43,615 nt of DNA from Alteromonadaceae bacterium (lineage in GTDB: Bacteria; Pseudomonadota; Gammaproteobacteria; Enterobacterales; Alteromonadaceae): positions 1 to 43,615 of the forward strand of contig JABSOJ010000013.1 in NCBI GenBank assembly GCA_013216005.1. The letters are read 5' to 3'. The position numbers and the translations under genes are program-made. Positions 17,622-25,995 of this stretch are shown piece after piece. The first letter of the stretch is position 1; each line of letters opens with the position of its first letter. The notes under the pieces were generated by a model that searched no databases, was not told the DNA's origin, and worked only from the letters and a program-made list of their open reading frames with translations.

Positions 17622-18476
17622 GTGAGTACGTTAGTAAATAAACAATCTTCAAAAATAATCAACGCAATGACAGTTGATGTCGAAGATTATTTTCATGTGT
17701 CTGCATTTGAAGGTGTAATTCAATCTAAAGATTGGAATGACTTACCGTTAAGAGTCGAGAAAAACACCTATAAATTGCTTGAACTATTTGATACTTATAA
17801 GGTGAAAAGTACATTTTTTACTTTAGGTTGGGTCGCAGAGCGCTGTCCACAATTAATAAAAGCAATCGTAGAACAAGGGCATGAATTAGCAAGCCATGGT
17901 TACAGCCATCAACGGCTTGGAGCAATGACCCGTGAAGAATGTTTTGCAGATATTGCGTTAAGCAAAAAAATTCTGGAAGATACCTCTGGTCAAGAAGTTA
18001 TTGGTTATCGCGCCCCTAGTTTTTCGGTTAATGACTCTAATACCTGGATATTTGACGTATTAAAAGAATTAGGGTTTGAGTACAGTTCAAGTACTTACCC
18101 TATTAATCATGATTTGTACGGTGTACCTGACTGGCCTCGTTTTGCATATCAACGAAAAGAGGGCATATTGGAAATCCCTGTGCCAACAACGCGCAAAAAT
18201 GATGAAAATACAGGTATTGGTGGTGGAGGTTATTTTCGTTTATATCCTTACTGGTTATCAAAAAAGCGTATTGATAAGTTTCATCAGCAAGAACAACAAC
18301 CTTATAATTTTTACTTTCACCCTTGGGAAATTGATCCCAAACAACCCAAGGTGAAAGGAGCGACGTTAAAGTCGAAGATAAGGCATTATATTAATTTGTC
18401 GGCGATGGAAGGTAAGCTTGAAAGATTATTGCAAGATTACCATTGGTCGACGATGAAAGATGTTTATTTGAAATAA
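17622..18476 (+). CDS. XrtA system polysaccharide deacetylase
   Basis: The 284-residue protein is a NodB-type deacetylase with the XrtA-locus hallmark MTVDVEDYFHVSAFE near the N-terminus. Metal-site residues are present in ELASHGYSHQRL, and the later motifs GYRAPSFSV and FYFHPWEID fit the family. It would remove N-acetyl groups from the EPS or its lipid-linked intermediate. No signal peptide is visible, as is usual for this subfamily. The GTG start at 17622 lies 25 bases after the phosphomannomutase stop. Gene order deacetylase, FemAB, glycosyltransferase is the conserved core of exosortase A clusters. Confidence 0.92.
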   Translation: MSTLVNKQSSKIINAMTVDVEDYFHVSAFEGVIQSKDWNDLPLRVEKNTYKLLELFDTYKVKSTFFTLGWVAERCPQLIKAIVEQGHELASHGYSHQRLGAMTREECFADIALSKKILEDTSGQEVIGYRAPSFSVNDSNTWIFDVLKELGFEYSSSTYPINHDLYGVPDWPRFAYQRKEGILEIPVPTTRKNDENTGIGGGGYFRLYPYWLSKKRIDKFHQQEQQPYNFYFHPWEIDPKQPKVKGATLKSKIRHYINLSAMEGKLERLLQDYHWSTMKDVYLK

Positions 18477-18517
18477 TATCAAACTGGTAAAAAAATCAGA
18501 AAAAGGATACTAGGAAA

Positions 18518-19555
18518 TTGAGTGGTAATTGCCAAATAAGTACGCTAACAAATAGTGGTTTTTCTAAATGGGATGAGTATGTAAAGCGCCATGAAAATGG
18601 GACGTTTTTTCATCTCAGTGGTTGGCAAACTGTTATTAAAAACAGTTTTTCTCATTCTTGCTATTATTTATTTGCGGAGATAGATAATAAACTCTGTGGC
18701 GTATTACCTTTAGTTGAGGTTAAAAGCGCTTTATTTGGTCATGCTTTAGTGTCAACACCATTTTGTGTTTATGGTGGCGCTATTACTGATAATGAAGAAA
18801 TCGCCCGGTATTTAGAGCAGGAAGCCGTTCAATTAGCCGAGAAGTTGGAGGTTGATTATCTTGAATTACGGTATCAGCAAGAACAACAAAATGGCATGCT
18901 GTTAAAACAAGTACACAGCAGTTTTGGTTGTGAAATTCCTGACGATAATGATCAAATTTTAGCTAAAATAAAAAAGAAACAAAGAGCCGTAATTCGACAT
19001 GCGATGAAAAATGAATTATCTTCGAGCGTTGGTGCAGATGTTGATACATTTTATCAGTTATTATCGACAAGTTACCGTAATTTAGGCACGCCAATATTTA
19101 GTAAAAAATATTTTAGAGAACTCATTAATATTTTCGGTGACGATCTAGATATCACTGTTATATCCGATAATGAGAATAGACCTTCCTCAGCAGTACTTAA
19201 TTTTTATTATAATAAGCAAGTTTTACCTTATTACGGTGGTGGTAATGCTGGCGCTCGATACTTAAAAAGTGCTGATTTTATGTATTATCAAGTAATGTGT
19301 AACGCCAGTGAAAAAGGTTTTACCTGGTTTGATTTTGGTCGCAGTAAAAATGACAGCGGTCCTTATAAATATAAGAAACATTGGGGTATGGAACCAAAAC
19401 CACTTTATTATTATTACCATTTAGTGAAAACTGATGATTTACCTAACCTCAGCCCTAATAATCCTAAGTATAAATTTTTTATTAACATGTGGCAGAAACT
19501 ACCGTTGAAATTAAGTCAGTTTCTGGGTCCATTTTTATCAAAGTATTTAGGGTAA
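18518..19555 (+). CDS. FemAB family XrtA/PEP-CTERM-associated protein
   Basis: The 345-residue protein has the two-lobe GNAT-like layout of FemAB/peptidoglycan-bridge acyltransferases. Typical segments are HLSGWQTVIKNSF, LPLVEVKSALFG, KKKQRAVIRHAMKN and YKYKKHWGMEPKPL. FemAB enzymes transfer an aminoacyl or other acyl group. In exosortase A loci the acceptor is unknown but is presumably the EPS or its precursor. The start is TTG at 18518 with AGGA upstream. It lies between the deacetylase and the next glycosyltransferase and is co-directional with them. Confidence 0.9.
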   Translation: MSGNCQISTLTNSGFSKWDEYVKRHENGTFFHLSGWQTVIKNSFSHSCYYLFAEIDNKLCGVLPLVEVKSALFGHALVSTPFCVYGGAITDNEEIARYLEQEAVQLAEKLEVDYLELRYQQEQQNGMLLKQVHSSFGCEIPDDNDQILAKIKKKQRAVIRHAMKNELSSSVGADVDTFYQLLSTSYRNLGTPIFSKKYFRELINIFGDDLDITVISDNENRPSSAVLNFYYNKQVLPYYGGGNAGARYLKSADFMYYQVMCNASEKGFTWFDFGRSKNDSGPYKYKKHWGMEPKPLYYYYHLVKTDDLPNLSPNNPKYKFFINMWQKLPLKLSQFLGPFLSKYLG

Positions 19556-19561
19556 ACCATT

Positions 19562-20791
19562 ATGTCTCAAGAAAATAAAGAACCATTACTATTTCTTTGT
19601 CATCGGATCCCCTTTCCCCCTAACAAAGGGGATAAAATAACCACGTTTAATTTATTGAAATATCTTTCTACCCGTTACCAAGTACACCTTGGTTGCTTTC
19701 TTGATGATGAATTTGATCGGCAGTACGTAAAAGAGCTTGAAGCTTACTGTGAAACATATTTTTGTTTAGATATATGCCACAGACGTCAGGCAGTTAGCGG
19801 TATTAAAGCCCTAATTTATCGTGAATCAGTTTCAACAGCGCATTATCGTTCTGTAACCTTTCAGCAATGGGTTGATGATACTGTAGCGGATCACAATATT
19901 GATAAATTATTTGTTTATTCATCAGGAATGTCACAATTTATAGAGCATGAGCAATATCACTCCAATACACGAGTTTTAGATATGGCTGATATAGATTCAG
20001 ATAAATGGCGTCAATACGCTGAAAATAAACCTTGGTATTCCCGTTGGATTTACGCTAGAGAACAAAAAATACTGGCAAAACATGAACAACAAATCTTAAA
20101 TGATTTTGAAGCGGTAACCTTTATTACCGATGAAGAAACAAAATTATTTTGCTCTATGTCTCCAACGTCTTTAAGCCACAAAATTTATACGTTATCAAAT
20201 GGCGTAGATACAAAATATTTTAATCCTCAAGCTGATTTTGATTTAATTGATTTGCCTGAACTAAAGCGTCCTGCTATCTGCTTTACTGGTGCTATGGATT
20301 ATTGGGCCAATGTTGATGCCGTTATTTGGTTTTGTAAAAATGTTTGGCCGCAAGTACTTGCCGAAAATCCAGCCTGTATTTTTTACATCGTTGGGGGTAA
20401 ACCTCCGGTTAAAGTGAAGCAACTTGAAGCATTGCAGGGTGTTATTGTTACGGGAAGAGTGCCAGATGTCAGACCTTACGTTGATAATGCAAAAGTAACC
20501 GTTGCACCAATGCGTATAGCCCGTGGAGTACAAAATAAAGTGCTGGAAGCAATGGCGATGGCAAAACCAGTGGTAATGACAACTATGGGGCAAGAAGGTA
20601 TAAATGTTGATGAAATTCAACAGACTTTACTACATGATAAGCCTGATGAAATGGCAAAATGTATTCTTTCCTTGCTTGCTGATGATAACCTTGATTTTAG
20701 TCAAAATCGGCAATGGATTATTGAACGTTACAGCTGGAATGGCGCATTAAAAAAATTACCAGAACTATTGGCACTGAAAAACTGGCACTGA
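19562..20791 (+). CDS. XrtA/PEP-CTERM system glycosyltransferase (Stp1-type, GT4)
   Basis: This 409-residue GT-B enzyme starts LLFLCHRIPFPPNKGDKITT, a signature of the first sugar transferase of exosortase A loci. The C-terminal half carries ICFTGAMDYWANVDAV, the donor-binding region VAPMRIARGVQNKVLEAMAM, and KPVVMTT. It would add a sugar to the lipid-linked EPS intermediate in the cytoplasm. The last three codons (AAC TGG CAC) and the TGA stop run through the target duplication and into the MITE-like element that starts at 20784. The original C-terminus was therefore replaced or trimmed by the insertion; the catalytic domain is unaffected. Confidence 0.92.
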   Translation: MSQENKEPLLFLCHRIPFPPNKGDKITTFNLLKYLSTRYQVHLGCFLDDEFDRQYVKELEAYCETYFCLDICHRRQAVSGIKALIYRESVSTAHYRSVTFQQWVDDTVADHNIDKLFVYSSGMSQFIEHEQYHSNTRVLDMADIDSDKWRQYAENKPWYSRWIYAREQKILAKHEQQILNDFEAVTFITDEETKLFCSMSPTSLSHKIYTLSNGVDTKYFNPQADFDLIDLPELKRPAICFTGAMDYWANVDAVIWFCKNVWPQVLAENPACIFYIVGGKPPVKVKQLEALQGVIVTGRVPDVRPYVDNAKVTVAPMRIARGVQNKVLEAMAMAKPVVMTTMGQEGINVDEIQQTLLHDKPDEMAKCILSLLADDNLDFSQNRQWIIERYSWNGALKKLPELLALKNWH

Positions 20792-20940
20792 CCATATAGG
20801 CTAAATTAGGGTTACAGTTCAACAATGTTTTATGTTAATTTACATGAGTTCAAACCTACACAGGCTATGGACTGTATCAACTTAAACATGATAATACACA
20901 AATATGAACTGTTACCCGGTTTGATTGGTGCCGAAAAACT
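20776..20940. repeat. 8-bp target-site duplication flanking the MITE-like element
   Basis: GAAAAACT occurs at 20776-20783 and again at 20933-20940, immediately outside the two termini of the 149-base element. This is what transposition with an 8-base staggered cut leaves. The left copy is within the coding sequence of the glycosyltransferase gene. Confidence 0.85.
20784..20932 (+). mobile_element. MITE-like non-autonomous element, 149 bp
   Basis: The element starts GGCACTGACC and ends GGTGCC. Its ends are imperfect inverted repeats: the left arm GGCACTGACC...GGGTTACAGTTCA is mirrored on the right by TGAACTGTTACCC...GGTGCC. It is flanked by GAAAAACT on both sides. It has no coding capacity. 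A second copy in the opposite orientation lies at 1-77 (74 of 77 bases identical). The parent transposase is not in this window. The 8-base duplication and GG-starting ends would suit ISL3-like or similar families, but that is a guess. The arms could also fold into an RNA hairpin that reduces read-through from the EPS operon into hddA. Confidence 0.85.
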
Positions 20941-20963
20941 AATAAAATATAGGAATCAAGTAA

Positions 20964-21989
20964 ATGATCGTACGCTCAAAAGCTCCACTTAGAATTGGTT
21001 TAGCTGGTGGAGGCACTGACGTTTCACCATACAGTGATGTTTATGGCGGCTGTATTTTAAATGCCACGATAAATATGTTTGCTTATGCCACTATTGAAAC
21101 CAGAAGTGACGGAAAATTAAATTTTGAAGCCTCTGATATTGAGAAATCATTTTCTGCAGAAGCGTCTGCCAGTATAGAACTTGCGGGTGAATTGTTATTG
21201 CATAAAGCTATTTATAATCGTGTAGTACGTGATTTTAATAACAACCAACCTTTAGCTATAAATGTAATTACTTATTCTGACGCTCCTCCTGGTAGTGGTT
21301 TAGGTTCATCGTCAACCATGGTGGTAGCAATACTTGCCGCATACCGAGAATTACTTAAGTTACCTTTAGGTGAATATGATCTGGCGCATTTGGCGTTTGA
21401 AATTGAGCGTGAAGATTGTAATTTATCGGGAGGAAAGCAAGACCAATATGCAGCTACTTTTGGTGGCGTTAATTTTATGGAGTTCCACCAGGACAGGGTT
21501 CTAGTTAACCCACTTAGAATTCGCCCGGATATACTTAACGAACTTGAAAGTCAGATAATTTTGTATTTTACAGGAATATCAAGAGATTCAGGTAAAATTA
21601 TTGACGATCAAATAAAAGCAGCTTCAGATAAAGATGATAGTAAATCGCTGGAATCGTTACATTTGGTGAAACAACATGCTTTTTCAATGAAGGAATGTTT
21701 ACTGCGTAATGATATTAAAGGGATGTCTGATATCTTAAAGTCATCTTGGGATGCGAAAAAAGGTACATCAAGCTCAATCACTAATGCTCATGTTGAAGAG
21801 ATGTCAGAATTGGCCCTTGCCAATGGTGCTAAATCTCTTAAGTTGTCAGGTGCTGGAGGAGGAGGGTTTATGATGATTTTTGCTGAACCGACTAAAAAAT
21901 TAACCTTGATGAATTTACTTAATACGACTGACGGACAAGTGCATAAATTTCAATTAACTCAAACTGGGGTACAAGCATGGACAGTTTAA
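20964..21989 (+). CDS. hddA: D-glycero-alpha-D-manno-heptose 7-phosphate kinase
   Basis: The 341-residue GHMP-family kinase begins RSKAPLRIGLAGGGTDVSPY, typical of HddA. It has the ATP loop PPGSGLGSSSTM (about 109-120) and the C-terminal motif LSGAGGGGFM. It phosphorylates D-glycero-D-manno-heptose 7-phosphate at C1 on the route to GDP-heptose. The next two genes encode the matching isomerase and guanylyltransferase, which supports HddA over other sugar kinases. AGGA lies ahead of the ATG. The 3' end overlaps gmhA by 13 bases. It is the first gene after the MITE-like element. Confidence 0.9.
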   Translation: MIVRSKAPLRIGLAGGGTDVSPYSDVYGGCILNATINMFAYATIETRSDGKLNFEASDIEKSFSAEASASIELAGELLLHKAIYNRVVRDFNNNQPLAINVITYSDAPPGSGLGSSSTMVVAILAAYRELLKLPLGEYDLAHLAFEIEREDCNLSGGKQDQYAATFGGVNFMEFHQDRVLVNPLRIRPDILNELESQIILYFTGISRDSGKIIDDQIKAASDKDDSKSLESLHLVKQHAFSMKECLLRNDIKGMSDILKSSWDAKKGTSSSITNAHVEEMSELALANGAKSLKLSGAGGGGFMMIFAEPTKKLTLMNLLNTTDGQVHKFQLTQTGVQAWTV

Positions 21990-22591
21990 ATTACATAAAA
22001 AGCCATATTGAAAAAACGATAGCGACGAAACAAGCCATTTTAGATGATGAAGGATTAATGAATCGCATTGTTGAGTCGGCTGAGCTATGTATTACGGCGT
22101 TAAGACAAGGTAATAAAGTTATTTTTGCGGGTAACGGCGGTAGTGCTGCGGATTCTCAGCATTTAGCTGCGGAGTTTGTCAGCAGGTTTAATTTCGATCG
22201 TCCGGGGTTAGCTTCTATTGCATTAACAACAGATACTTCTATGTTAACGGCCATTGGGAATGATTATGGTTTTTTGAAGCTCTTTGAACGTCAACTACAA
22301 GCGAATGGCCGTAAAGGCGACGTGTTTTTTGGTATCAGTACTTCCGGGAATTCTGCCAATATATTGGAAGCTGTTTATTTGGCAAAAGAAATGGGCATAA
22401 CTACGGTGGCTTTATGTGGTAATGCAGGTAAATTACCTGAAGTATGTGATTTAACCTTAAATGTTCCTTCTACCTGTACTCCTTATATTCAAGAGTCACA
22501 TATTTCTATTGGACATATTATTTGTGGAATTGTTGAAGAAACCATGTTTGCAGAATACAAACCAGAACACAAACCAGAAGAGCAAAAGTAA
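21977..22591 (+). CDS. gmhA: Sedoheptulose 7-phosphate isomerase (phosphoheptose isomerase)
   Basis: The 204-residue SIS-domain protein has the GmhA sequence FAGNGGSAADSQHLAAEFVSRF, followed by AIGNDYGF and GISTSGNSANILEA. It converts sedoheptulose 7-phosphate to D-glycero-D-manno-heptose 7-phosphate. It overlaps hddA by 13 bases and its TAA is immediately followed by the ATG of hddC, so the three are translated as a unit. The last dozen residues (EYKPEHKPEEQK) are a short repeat extension beyond the usual GmhA end. Confidence 0.93.
   Translation: MDSLNYIKSHIEKTIATKQAILDDEGLMNRIVESAELCITALRQGNKVIFAGNGGSAADSQHLAAEFVSRFNFDRPGLASIALTTDTSMLTAIGNDYGFLKLFERQLQANGRKGDVFFGISTSGNSANILEAVYLAKEMGITTVALCGNAGKLPEVCDLTLNVPSTCTPYIQESHISIGHIICGIVEETMFAEYKPEHKPEEQK
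22553..22588 (+). repeat. 12-bp coding repeat at the gmhA 3' end
   Basis: GAATACAAACCA is followed by GAACACAAACCA and a decayed third unit GAAGAGCAAAAG just before the stop codon. The frame is kept. It gives the charged tail EYKPEHKPEEQK. Confidence 0.7.
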
Positions 22592-23311
22592 ATGGAAGCT
22601 ATTTTACTCGCTGGAGGACTAGGAACCCGGCTTCACAAAGTTACCGGAGATTGTTATCCGAAATCTCTGGCAGAAGTTGATGGTCGTCCCTTTATACATT
22701 ACGTGGTGCAATATCTGGCGAGTATGGGAGTTAATCGGTTTATCTTTGCTGTCTCACATCATGCACAAATGATTGTTGATAGTATTCAAAATGAGTTTCC
22801 AGATTTAGATGTCGATTTTTCATTTGAAGATCAACCGCTAGGAACTGGTGGAGCAATAAAACAAGCGCTGAATCACGTAAAGGGAAAGCGTGTTTTAGTG
22901 GTTAATTCTGACTCTTTCATGGAATTTTCGCTGGCACAATTCATTGAATTTGCAGAAGATAAAGAATCAAACTTAAGTATTGTCTGTACTCAAGTTGAAG
23001 ATGTCAGTAGATTCGGCGCCGCAGATGTTTCAGAGCAAGGCCTGTTACTTAAGTTTTTTGAAAAAGGTCGTCAGGGCTCTGGTTACATTAATTCAGGGAT
23101 TTATTTAATTGACAAAAATCATCCAAAGCTTGCTTCATTAACGGGAAAATTCAGTTTTGAAAATGAGTTGCTTTCAAATAAAGAGGTTCCCGTATTCGCG
23201 ATCAAAAACAAAGGTTTGTTTTTTGATATAGGCACACCGGATGATTATGAAAGTGCTCAAATGTTACTAAATACGTATAACAATGCGGTTAGAAATGGAA
23301 AGGAATTGTAA
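22592..23311 (+). CDS. hddC: D-glycero-alpha-D-manno-heptose 1-phosphate guanylyltransferase
   Basis: The 239-residue nucleotidyltransferase starts MEAILLAGGLGTRL, the sugar-nucleotide pyrophosphorylase motif. It continues with YPKSLAEVDGRPF and PLGTGGAIKQAL, and has a metal-site region VLVVNSDSFMEF. It forms GDP-D-glycero-alpha-D-manno-heptose from heptose 1-phosphate and GTP. It follows gmhA without a gap. The 1,7-bisphosphate phosphatase (gmhB) needed between HddA and HddC is not in the window, so it must come from elsewhere, for example a housekeeping LPS gene. Confidence 0.9.
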   Translation: MEAILLAGGLGTRLHKVTGDCYPKSLAEVDGRPFIHYVVQYLASMGVNRFIFAVSHHAQMIVDSIQNEFPDLDVDFSFEDQPLGTGGAIKQALNHVKGKRVLVVNSDSFMEFSLAQFIEFAEDKESNLSIVCTQVEDVSRFGAADVSEQGLLLKFFEKGRQGSGYINSGIYLIDKNHPKLASLTGKFSFENELLSNKEVPVFAIKNKGLFFDIGTPDDYESAQMLLNTYNNAVRNGKEL

Positions 23312-23316
23312 AGGTT

Positions 23317-24525
23317 ATGAAAATATTACACATATTTGATCATTCAATCCCATTACACAGTGGTTATACGTTTAGAAGTCGTTCTATTTTGATGTATCAG
23401 CACAAGTTAGGATTACAGACATCTCATATTACCAGTTCTAAGCAAGGGAAAGTCACTGCATCTTTAAAAGACTCTGCAGACGGTTTGGAATTTTATCGAA
23501 CACCTGAAGCTACTGGTTTCTTAGCTAGACTGCCAGTTATTGGACAATTAGTTACCATATACTCGCTTGCGAAGCGTCTTGAAGACGTCGTTTGGGAAGA
23601 ACAGCCAGATGTTTTACATGCTCACAGTCCGGCTTTAAATGGTGTTGCTGCTTTGATCGTCGGGAAAAAGTTAAAAATCCCTGTTGTGTACGAAGTCAGG
23701 GGGTTTTGGGAAGATGCGGCAGTAGATCATGGAACATGTAAAGAAGGTGATTTGAGATATAAACTTTCTAAAATGATGGAAACTTATGTTGTAAAAAAAT
23801 GCCAGGCTGTTACTGCTATTTGTGAAGGGATAAGACAAGATTTTGTTTCACGGGGGATCAAAAAAACCAAAATTACGCTTATCCCAAATGCAGTAAGTGT
23901 TGATTCTTTTCCTCAAATTACCGAACGATCTCCATCAATGCTTGAGAAATTAAAGATTGGTGATGCTTTTGTTATTGGTTTTGCTGGTTCATTTTATCAG
24001 TACGAAGGCATAGATATTCTAATTAAATCTCTTTCAATTCTTAAATTAAAGGGCTTGAATATTAAGGTTTTACTGGTCGGTGGTGGAGTTCAACAACAAA
24101 ATATTGAAAGTTTAATTAAGCAGTTAGATCTTCAAGATAATGTTATTTTAACCGGTAGGGTTCCTCACGAAGAGGTAAAAGATTACTACAGCGTTATGGA
24201 TGTTACTGTATTGCCTCGTAAGTCGATGAGATTAACAGAGTTGGTTACGCCACTAAAACCACTAGAAGCTATGGCTTTGGGTGTACCTGTTATAGCCTCT
24301 GATATTGGAGGCCATAAAGAAATAATAACAGATAATGAAACTGGCTTTTTGTTTAAAGCGGATGATGAAAAGGCATTGGCTGATGCAATTCAGTCAATAA
24401 TGGAGAATAGTGAAAAAGTTCCTGATGTCATTAAAAACGCAAGAAATTATGTCGAGGAAGTTCGTAACTGGGAAGTTTCAGTATCGAATTATCCTGCGGT
24501 ATATCAGTTTGCAAGGAAGATATAA
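23317..24525 (+). CDS. XrtA/PEP-CTERM system-associated glycosyltransferase (Daro_2409-like, GT4)
   Basis: The 402-residue GT-B enzyme begins MKILHIFDHSIPLHSGYTFRS, the opening typical of a glycosyltransferase family specific to exosortase A loci. The N-lobe includes VVYEVRGFWEDAAVDHG. The C-lobe includes FIGFAGSFYQYEGID-like and LVTPLKPLEAMALGVPVIASD segments with the E-x7-E nucleotide-sugar site. It starts five bases after hddC and ends 44 bases before the exosortase gene. The donor cannot be read from the sequence; mannose or heptose is plausible given the neighbouring GDP-sugar genes. Confidence 0.9.
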   Translation: MKILHIFDHSIPLHSGYTFRSRSILMYQHKLGLQTSHITSSKQGKVTASLKDSADGLEFYRTPEATGFLARLPVIGQLVTIYSLAKRLEDVVWEEQPDVLHAHSPALNGVAALIVGKKLKIPVVYEVRGFWEDAAVDHGTCKEGDLRYKLSKMMETYVVKKCQAVTAICEGIRQDFVSRGIKKTKITLIPNAVSVDSFPQITERSPSMLEKLKIGDAFVIGFAGSFYQYEGIDILIKSLSILKLKGLNIKVLLVGGGVQQQNIESLIKQLDLQDNVILTGRVPHEEVKDYYSVMDVTVLPRKSMRLTELVTPLKPLEAMALGVPVIASDIGGHKEIITDNETGFLFKADDEKALADAIQSIMENSEKVPDVIKNARNYVEEVRNWEVSVSNYPAVYQFARKI

Positions 24526-24569
24526 ATAGTGACATTTATTTTTTTACTTTGATTAGAGCACGCTGATCT

Positions 24570-25994
24570 ATGAAAATAACAGATATTCGTTTTATTACTT
24601 TATTATCAATATTAGTGAGCATTTGGGCATACGTATTTAGTGATGCTCTTTTGTCAATGGAGGGCATTTGGCGACGTTCTGACACTTTTGCACATGGCTA
24701 TTTTATTTTCCCTATTAGTGTTTGGTTGGTATGGAGAGGTAGACAGACTTTAATTGCTAATAGCACCTCATTTTCCTGGTTAGCGTTGTTAAGTTTATCT
24801 GGGGCGTTAGCTGTCTGGTTATTTTCTTATGCGGCTGATATCAATATATTAGGGCAATTATCTGCTGTAGTTGCGTTAATTTCTCTTCTTTGGTTAATGA
24901 TTGGGAATCGATTGGCTTGGCATTATAAATTTCAGTTAGTCTTTTTATTGTTTGCAGTACCAATGGGGGAAAATTTAATCCCGTGGTTACAAGATGTAAC
25001 TGCTTGGTTTACGGTTACATTTTTGAAGTTACATGGTATTCCCGTTTTTCGGGATGGCTTGTATATTCAAGTCCCCAGTGGAATGTTTGAAGTTGCTGTT
25101 GCCTGTTCAGGTATACGCTATTTAATTGCTTCACTAGCGGTTGGAACCTTATATGCGTATTTAACTTACCAAAAAGGGTATAAGCAAATCGCATTTATTA
25201 TTTTTGCTGGTATTATACCAATACTAGCTAACGGGATAAGAGCATATCTTATTGTTATTATTGCTCATTATTCTGATATGGAATATGCTACAGGGGCTGA
25301 TCACCTTATTTATGGTTGGGTGTTTTTTGGTTTGGTCATCATGTTTATGTTCTGGATTGGCGGAAAGTTTGCGGACCCTGAACCAGAGATGGATAAAGCA
25401 GTCATCTACCCTCAACCTGCTTCAATTAATTCAATTCGATACTTGTTGGTATTAATTCCGTTTTTTATTGTGGTTTTATTATCTCGTAGCATTCCTGTTA
25501 TTGAACCGCCAAGTAGTGTTCAAACTGCTTTGAAAGGACAAGAAGTTAGCCATTCTGATTGGGGGATCTCTTTTAGTGATAGTTTAAATCAATCTCATAT
25601 TTTATCTGAAGAAGGGCTTGAAATTTACAAAGCAGTTTATGCTAACAAACAGTCTAAAGGCGAGTTAATCTCTTCAATTAATTATTTGCATGAACATGAA
25701 AAATGGACGGTAATAAATCAAGAAACCTTTGAATTTAACAAGGGTAGTGTGAGCATGATTCAAATGCGGAATATCGTCGGTAAAACAAGAAGTTACATTT
25801 ATCAATATAGGGCGGGTAGTTATCGCTCATCGTCTAAAAATATTATTAAATTAGTACAAGCATGGAATAGTTTATCGAGACAATCCGACTATAGTGAGAT
25901 TGTTGCCATTTCAATAGAAAATAATGATAGCTTTGAAGTAAGCAAAAGAATTTTAAAGCAAGCTTTGCTCACCATGAATAAAATTGAACAATAA
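24570..25994 (+). CDS. xrtA: Exosortase A fused to an EpsI-like domain
   Basis: The 474-residue protein has about eight membrane segments in residues 1-270. The proposed catalytic residues of exosortases are visible: Cys179 in VAVACSGIRYL, Arg224 in NGIRAYL and His245 in GADHLIYG. After a further membrane segment (about 290-308) the periplasmic C-terminal part (about 310-474) resembles EpsI (DUF3485), for example the VYANKQSKGELI and WNSLSRQSDYSE regions, which in other loci is a separate gene. Exosortases are thought to cut and anchor PEP-CTERM proteins at the inner membrane, like sortases. No PEP-CTERM protein is encoded here. It is followed one base later by the ATG of the next glycosyltransferase gene. 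Confidence 0.93.
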   Translation: MKITDIRFITLLSILVSIWAYVFSDALLSMEGIWRRSDTFAHGYFIFPISVWLVWRGRQTLIANSTSFSWLALLSLSGALAVWLFSYAADINILGQLSAVVALISLLWLMIGNRLAWHYKFQLVFLLFAVPMGENLIPWLQDVTAWFTVTFLKLHGIPVFRDGLYIQVPSGMFEVAVACSGIRYLIASLAVGTLYAYLTYQKGYKQIAFIIFAGIIPILANGIRAYLIVIIAHYSDMEYATGADHLIYGWVFFGLVIMFMFWIGGKFADPEPEMDKAVIYPQPASINSIRYLLVLIPFFIVVLLSRSIPVIEPPSSVQTALKGQEVSHSDWGISFSDSLNQSHILSEEGLEIYKAVYANKQSKGELISSINYLHEHEKWTVINQETFEFNKGSVSMIQMRNIVGKTRSYIYQYRAGSYRSSSKNIIKLVQAWNSLSRQSDYSEIVAISIENNDSFEVSKRILKQALLTMNKIEQ

Positions 25995-25995
25995 T

